DNA from: Phylloscopus collybita
Taxonomy: Eukaryota > Chordata > Aves > Passeriformes > Phylloscopidae
Assembly: GCA_027886175.1 (NCBI GenBank)
Contig: JAJNNQ010000040.1
Location: 20,852,001 to 20,916,000, forward strand
DNA: 64,000 nt
Direction of reading: 5' to 3'
The translations under genes were made by a program, and so were the position numbers. Positions 59,629 to 64,000 of the stretch are shown piece after piece; position 1 is the first letter of the stretch, and the number at the start of each line of letters is the position of its first letter. The notes under the pieces are model-generated. The model searched no databases. It was given only the letters and a program-made list of their open reading frames with translations, and was not told the origin of the DNA.

Positions 59629-59741
59629 AGATGAAAGAAACCAACGACCTGGATTTTATTTTGTGCTATTTAGTGGATTATAAATCTGTGAAAACAACTT
59701 TGTATATTGAAAATACATCTAAGGAGTGTTCTTTAAAAAGA

Positions 59742-59747
59742 AATAAA
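59742..59747 (+). terminator. HIVEP2: Distal poly(A) signal AATAAA
   Basis: AATAAA lies in an AT-rich stretch that looks conserved, followed about 20-40 nt later by GT-rich sequence (GAGGTGTCTAG, TTTTCATGTGTTCTTTG). Cleavage is expected near 59760. The resulting 3' UTR of about 1.7 kb is a plausible length for HIVEP2. Confidence 0.6.
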
Positions 59748-59762
59748 TATACAGTTACATGC

Positions 59763-62700
59763 ATGAGGTGTCTAGTTTTCATGTGTTCTTTGAATTTCCC
59801 AAGTTTATTGGTGTCCCAGCATTCTGCAGAAGAAGCACTCTTAAAAATGTGAGTGGTAGTGAAAAATGTGGACCATATATTGGCTTTCTCACGTATTATC
59901 AAACCAAACCAGTTTATTTCTCCAGTAATACCCTGGCAGAGCCACAGGTAGCATGTTGTCGTAATTCTAGCATGATGGCATATGATTAGCATAATACCAT
60001 AATGGATGGTGACCACTTATAAACATTAAAGGTTAGCTTCTTGTACCCACTGCAATGGTCTGCCTTTATTCTGGATCGTTGTGGTAACCGTGCCAAGATA
60101 AGCATATGCCAGAAAACTGGCTCATCTCAGACTGGAGAGAGGAGAAACAGTATATGTAGTTGGAGATGAGCAGCCTGTTGGATCATGCTTCCATAAAAAA
60201 AGGAGAACTCAATTACACGTTTTAAATAAACAAGCTCCATCTGATAAAAGCCTCTCTCCTCCTGGGCTTCATGGATGTATTGAGAACAAAATGCTCTGCA
60301 CAATGATCAGCTAATCAGGTAATCATAGATATTTTATTAAAAGGGAACCAGGCAACCCCTGATGGTAAATGCTCTATTAACATTGCCTTTGTAAGCAACC
60401 CTCTTACTGTGGGAGTTACCTCTGACTTGTTTGATTATTTTAATTAATTTGCAGCTGCAATTTGCCATCCACCTTCTCAGCCTTGGGGCATTTTTTTTCA
60501 CTATTATCCTTGAGCAAGTATCACTGAAATTACATGTGATATTTTTGAGTTACAGCGGAGCAACGCTGAAGAGGTTTCAGGTACTTACAATCTTAATTGT
60601 ATTTTCTTAATGAGCTAATGTGTATACAGTGCTTTGAAAAAAAACATATCCTCATACAAGGCCTAGGCATCAGTGATGACTTTTCATGCTTTGGAAAGGG
60701 TGTGGAGGAGGAATGGCAAACACGTCTGACAAAATTTTCCCAGGCATGAGCAATTTTCAGAATCAACACAACAACTGGGACTGAGGGGCAAATAATTCCA
60801 TGAGCGCTCTGCCTGCACTTCCCCGTGCCGCCCCCTCCAAGCTGCCTGCGGAGATGATGGAGTGGGGCTGTTTGTGCCCCGCTGTGATGAGCCTACGGCT
60901 TCAGCCTCCGTGCTGGGAGAATGCAGCTGCACGGCTCCCTGCCGGGAATGCCGGTCTGCGGGCAGGGCTGGAGCTGCCTGTGTGAGGCAGCCCCTCCGAG
61001 GGTGACGGGGAGGGGGTTCCTCCACAATACTTGGTGCAGTGGATGCACGGAGGTCTCTTCAGACAAAAAAAAAAATGTAACCCCGAGCTCTCTAATGTAA
61101 ACGTTCTGTGTTTTTGAAAGGGGTAAAAAGAAGAGATTTAACAGGGCACTCTAGAATAATCTGCAAAACCCAACAAGGATCCTTATGTGCAATGTGCTAA
61201 AAAAATTCCCCGTCAGGAATATAATGACCTGTTATATTGTTCAAGGAGGTTATAATTTTCTATGAAGATCCATATGTCTTTTCTGTAAAGCACAAGGGAA
61301 ATACAGATGCTCTGGCAATCTCTATTTTCTTCCCCTAGAATACTGTTACCAGAGTCACTTCAGGATTTACTCACGTCAGCAAGACAGAGGGTGTACCAGT
61401 CTCATATAATTGCCTGCACAATCCTCTCATGAAGCTTTAGATTCTGACTCAGGGTAGTAACTCCATCGCATATTAAATACTTCTGTGTGGACCTCCCCCA
61501 CTGCAGGATGCACTGCTAGCAGTGGATAATAATTAGCATCAATAAAGGGCATCATTAACTATAACAGACCCAAATGGAGTCAAGGGACTTAAGTACAAAA
61601 CTTTCAATTCCAGAATGATGCAGTCAACTCCCATTTAACCCTAGAGGCACTTCAATTTACAAGGTGCTCTGCCTTGTTTGAAGCTGTTCCCTGCTTTTAC
61701 GAGGTGAACTTCTCTACTTGGAACTGCTTCACACCTCTTCCCCTCCCATATTGACCTGGACACCAGAAAGTATGTATTTCTTGCCCTAGATCTTCCAAGG
61801 GACCTGCTCTACTGAGTGAGTCTTTGAAAATTCCTGACATATGGTGAAATATGCTTCCCTCTTGAATTATACTGGCTAATATATTGGCAAGCTCTGTCAC
61901 CACCTCTTACAGATTAGTTTAATGATTTGGTCCCCATTTCTGGGTATCTAAAATAAAACCCCCAAACACCCCAAATCTGTGTTGCAGCTAGCTAGATCAA
62001 CATCTCCAGTCTCCTAGGAGAGTGCCCTGAAGTGCCCCACAAGAAGTTTGTTGCTACTGCTGAAGTTCTCCTACTGTGAAACAAAATATTCAAGATTCAT
62101 TGGATGATCAATATAGTAGGCTATTGTCCCCAAGAGGAAGTGCTGTTGGATGTGCCCTGCTCAGTAGGAAGAGAGTTGCCTGGAAAGCTGGTGAGTAGAG
62201 TGGTGTGACAGACACTTAGGACAAGGACTGAGTTCAAGCAGCTCTCTGCCTGAAGTTTGCTAGACAGCTTGGAGAGCACAGTTTCCAAACATGTTTTCTA
62301 CTTAGCATCCATCTCCTGTCTGAGGTGGCTAACTCTCTTATGGAAGCGAGCCAAAACTTAAAATTCTGGGCTTCAGAGTGAGGAACAAATCCCAAAAGTT
62401 AGGTGTTACAGCGTCTGAATCCTTTATTGGGTTTTGCCCTAAATAGCTCAGGGAGAACAAGCCTTATTGATTTATTTCATTGTCCAATGGAACAAGTCAA
62501 TGGGAGTTATCCTTTTAAGTCATTTAGCCACCCCTGAAAATCTCAATCAATATTCTCTAAAGAATGTCCTTAAAGTAAATCCAGGATATTCAATGCAAAA
62601 CCTGCACAGCACATCACATATTTTAGTCTTGTCACTATATTGGTGGGGGATTTTTTCAGTTAAAATGCCTGCATGAAAAAACCAGCAGTCTGTGTACTAA

Positions 62701-64000
62701 TTGAGTTTATTACAGTGACAATGTTCCTGTGCCCTTTTCTCAAGCAGAGATTACACACACTAAACACAGACCCTGAACATATGCTTACTGTAAGGTCAAT
62801 TTAAGATGAAAATGCTGGATGGCTTGACTTGTTCTGCTATTATTCTTGGGGTCTTTACATATGCTGTATCTGTCACGTGTGTTTGCATCTATCTTTAATA
62901 TGCCTGCTTTTAAGTGGCTTTGAAACCACCAATAGCACCAGGAACATGGGAGACAGCTTTCATTGCGAAATGTTTGGCTTTTGCCCCTGTGATGATGCCT
63001 ACATGAGATATAATAATCTGATTTGTTGTCTGTACACAAGTCTTTTCCAAGTGATTGTGCTTGGTGACAGAAACTCTAAGAGTTTCTTTAATTTGTGAGT
63101 ATAGAAGTGGCCTGTACATATGTGTAGGGCTTTAGTAGGCATATGATAGAAGTTGAGGAAATGTCTCTATATTTTCATAGAAGATATTCTTAAGTGGAGG
63201 TAGAACTGAATGAAACTCATGCTTGGGAGCAAAGACCATGAACCCCAAGAGTCCCCATAAAGGACAAACTGGCACTCAGGACTGCTGTCTCTCTCTCCGT
63301 GCTGGCAAGTGTCTGCACAAGTTGCCTTGGTGTCATTTTCCCTGAGCTTTGAGAAATATGGATGGTCTACTATTGCACTGTGCATTGCTGTATATGTTGC
63401 AAAATCATGTCCAACAGGCAAGCTTCTCACCCACGGCACATCAGGCACCAGCGCACCTCTGCTGTAGGGCAGCCAAGGGACTCTGGGAGCCTAACACCTC
63501 CAAGGTCTGTTCAGGCATACAAATAGCCTACAAGATCTGTGTGCAGGCTGGTCTGCAGGTTGGTGGGGACAGTGGTAGAAGAAAACAGCATCCTGAAAAC
63601 CAGAAAAATTTTCTGCTCTAGTGAGTTTCCTTGCTTTTCTGCATTGTATGAATATTCATTCTGAAGCTGACATGTTGAGGGGAGCTTGGTCAGCAGGAGG
63701 CTTGATAAAGAAAAAAAACCACAACAACCAAACAATGTTACTATAAAAACTGCCTTTTTGGATACCTTCCTGATGAGTGACATCTCTGAACTGACAGGAG
63801 CGCTGCAAAGCGAAACAGCCGGGATGAATATGCATGGCAGCACACAGCCCCATGAGCGCCCAGTCAGCTGGAGAGAGCCACTGCAGCCAGATCCAGCTCC
63901 CTACTGACAAACAGAATTTCTTTTCCCCCTTCTCCTGCCAGAATATAAGAAGAGGCTGACACCCTCCCATAGAAATTAATGGAGTTTCCACATTCATTTT
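59763..64000. other. Intergenic sequence downstream of HIVEP2
   Basis: No exon with homology I recognise. The stretches at about 60200-60500 and 61130-61560 are low in CpG, rich in TAAT and AATTA cores and free of repeats, which is typical of conserved enhancers near developmental genes. A GC-rich patch is at 60790-61020. These are impressions, not measurements. Confidence 0.5.

Larger units (their letters stand above)
58041..59762 (+). other. HIVEP2: HIVEP2 3' UTR
   Basis: AT-rich sequence from 58041 to about 58960 has the look of a conserved 3' UTR, with Pumilio-type motifs at 58329-58336 (TGTACATA) and 58949-58956 (TGTAAATA) and a miR-124-type seed match GTGCCTT at 58275-58281. A GC- and CpG-rich stretch (about 58980-59560) and a CA repeat follow, then AT-rich sequence up to the distal poly(A) signal. 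The end near 59762 is estimated from AATAAA at 59742 and the GT-rich sequence after it. Confidence 0.7.

Noticed and set aside
1..64000. Search for CRISPR arrays, tRNA or rRNA genes, operons, prophage or intact viral elements
   Set aside because: None seen; the window is ordinary vertebrate genomic DNA around one gene.

Overview
This window is vertebrate genomic DNA, most likely from a bird. Evidence for a bird is four fragments of CR1-type LINEs (the dominant sauropsid retroelement, two with the typical C-terminal ORF2 or 3'-end sequence), low repeat density and modest introns. I cannot name the species. Nothing in it looks prokaryotic: no operons, CRISPR arrays, insertion sequences or rRNA. 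I found no new multi-gene system. The content is one gene, HIVEP2 (Schnurri-2, MBP-2, MIBP1), on the + strand, with its 3' half complete.

Layout. Positions 1-33176 are non-coding and are best read as 5' intronic sequence of HIVEP2. They hold CR1 fragments, simple repeats, a CpG island at about 10.0-10.5 kb (a candidate alternative promoter) and a cluster of kappaB-like sites at 14.0-14.2 kb. A probable 45-nt non-coding exon lies at 33177-33221. The giant coding exon is 34450-40069, with translation predicted from 34829. Five further coding exons follow at 40823-40977, 46059-46234, 48890-48991, 49547-50457 and 57222-58040 (stop 58038-58040). All introns start with GT and end with AG, and the phases join without error. 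The product is 2467 residues, close to the roughly 2446 of mammalian HIVEP2. The 3' UTR runs to about 59762, with a proximal poly(A) signal at 58363 and a distal one at 59742. Positions 59763-64000 look intergenic.

The protein. HIVEP2 is a nuclear DNA-binding regulator with two widely separated pairs of C2H2 fingers (ZAS-N near residues 191-241, ZAS-C near 1819-1869), each pair followed by an acidic segment. It also has a basic nuclear localisation motif near 947-953, a conserved Cys/His segment near 1660-1715 and an S-P-x-R/K repeat block near 2081-2172. The family binds kappaB-like sites.

Most interesting observations: a heavily uORF-loaded 5' leader, including a 23-codon uORF that is open across the predicted splice junction; perfect short-loop hairpins scattered through the introns, one starting 19 nt past a 5' splice site; a kappaB-like cluster in an intron of a kappaB-binding factor; a CpG island preceded by an 11-bp inverted repeat; and a strong G-quadruplex motif.
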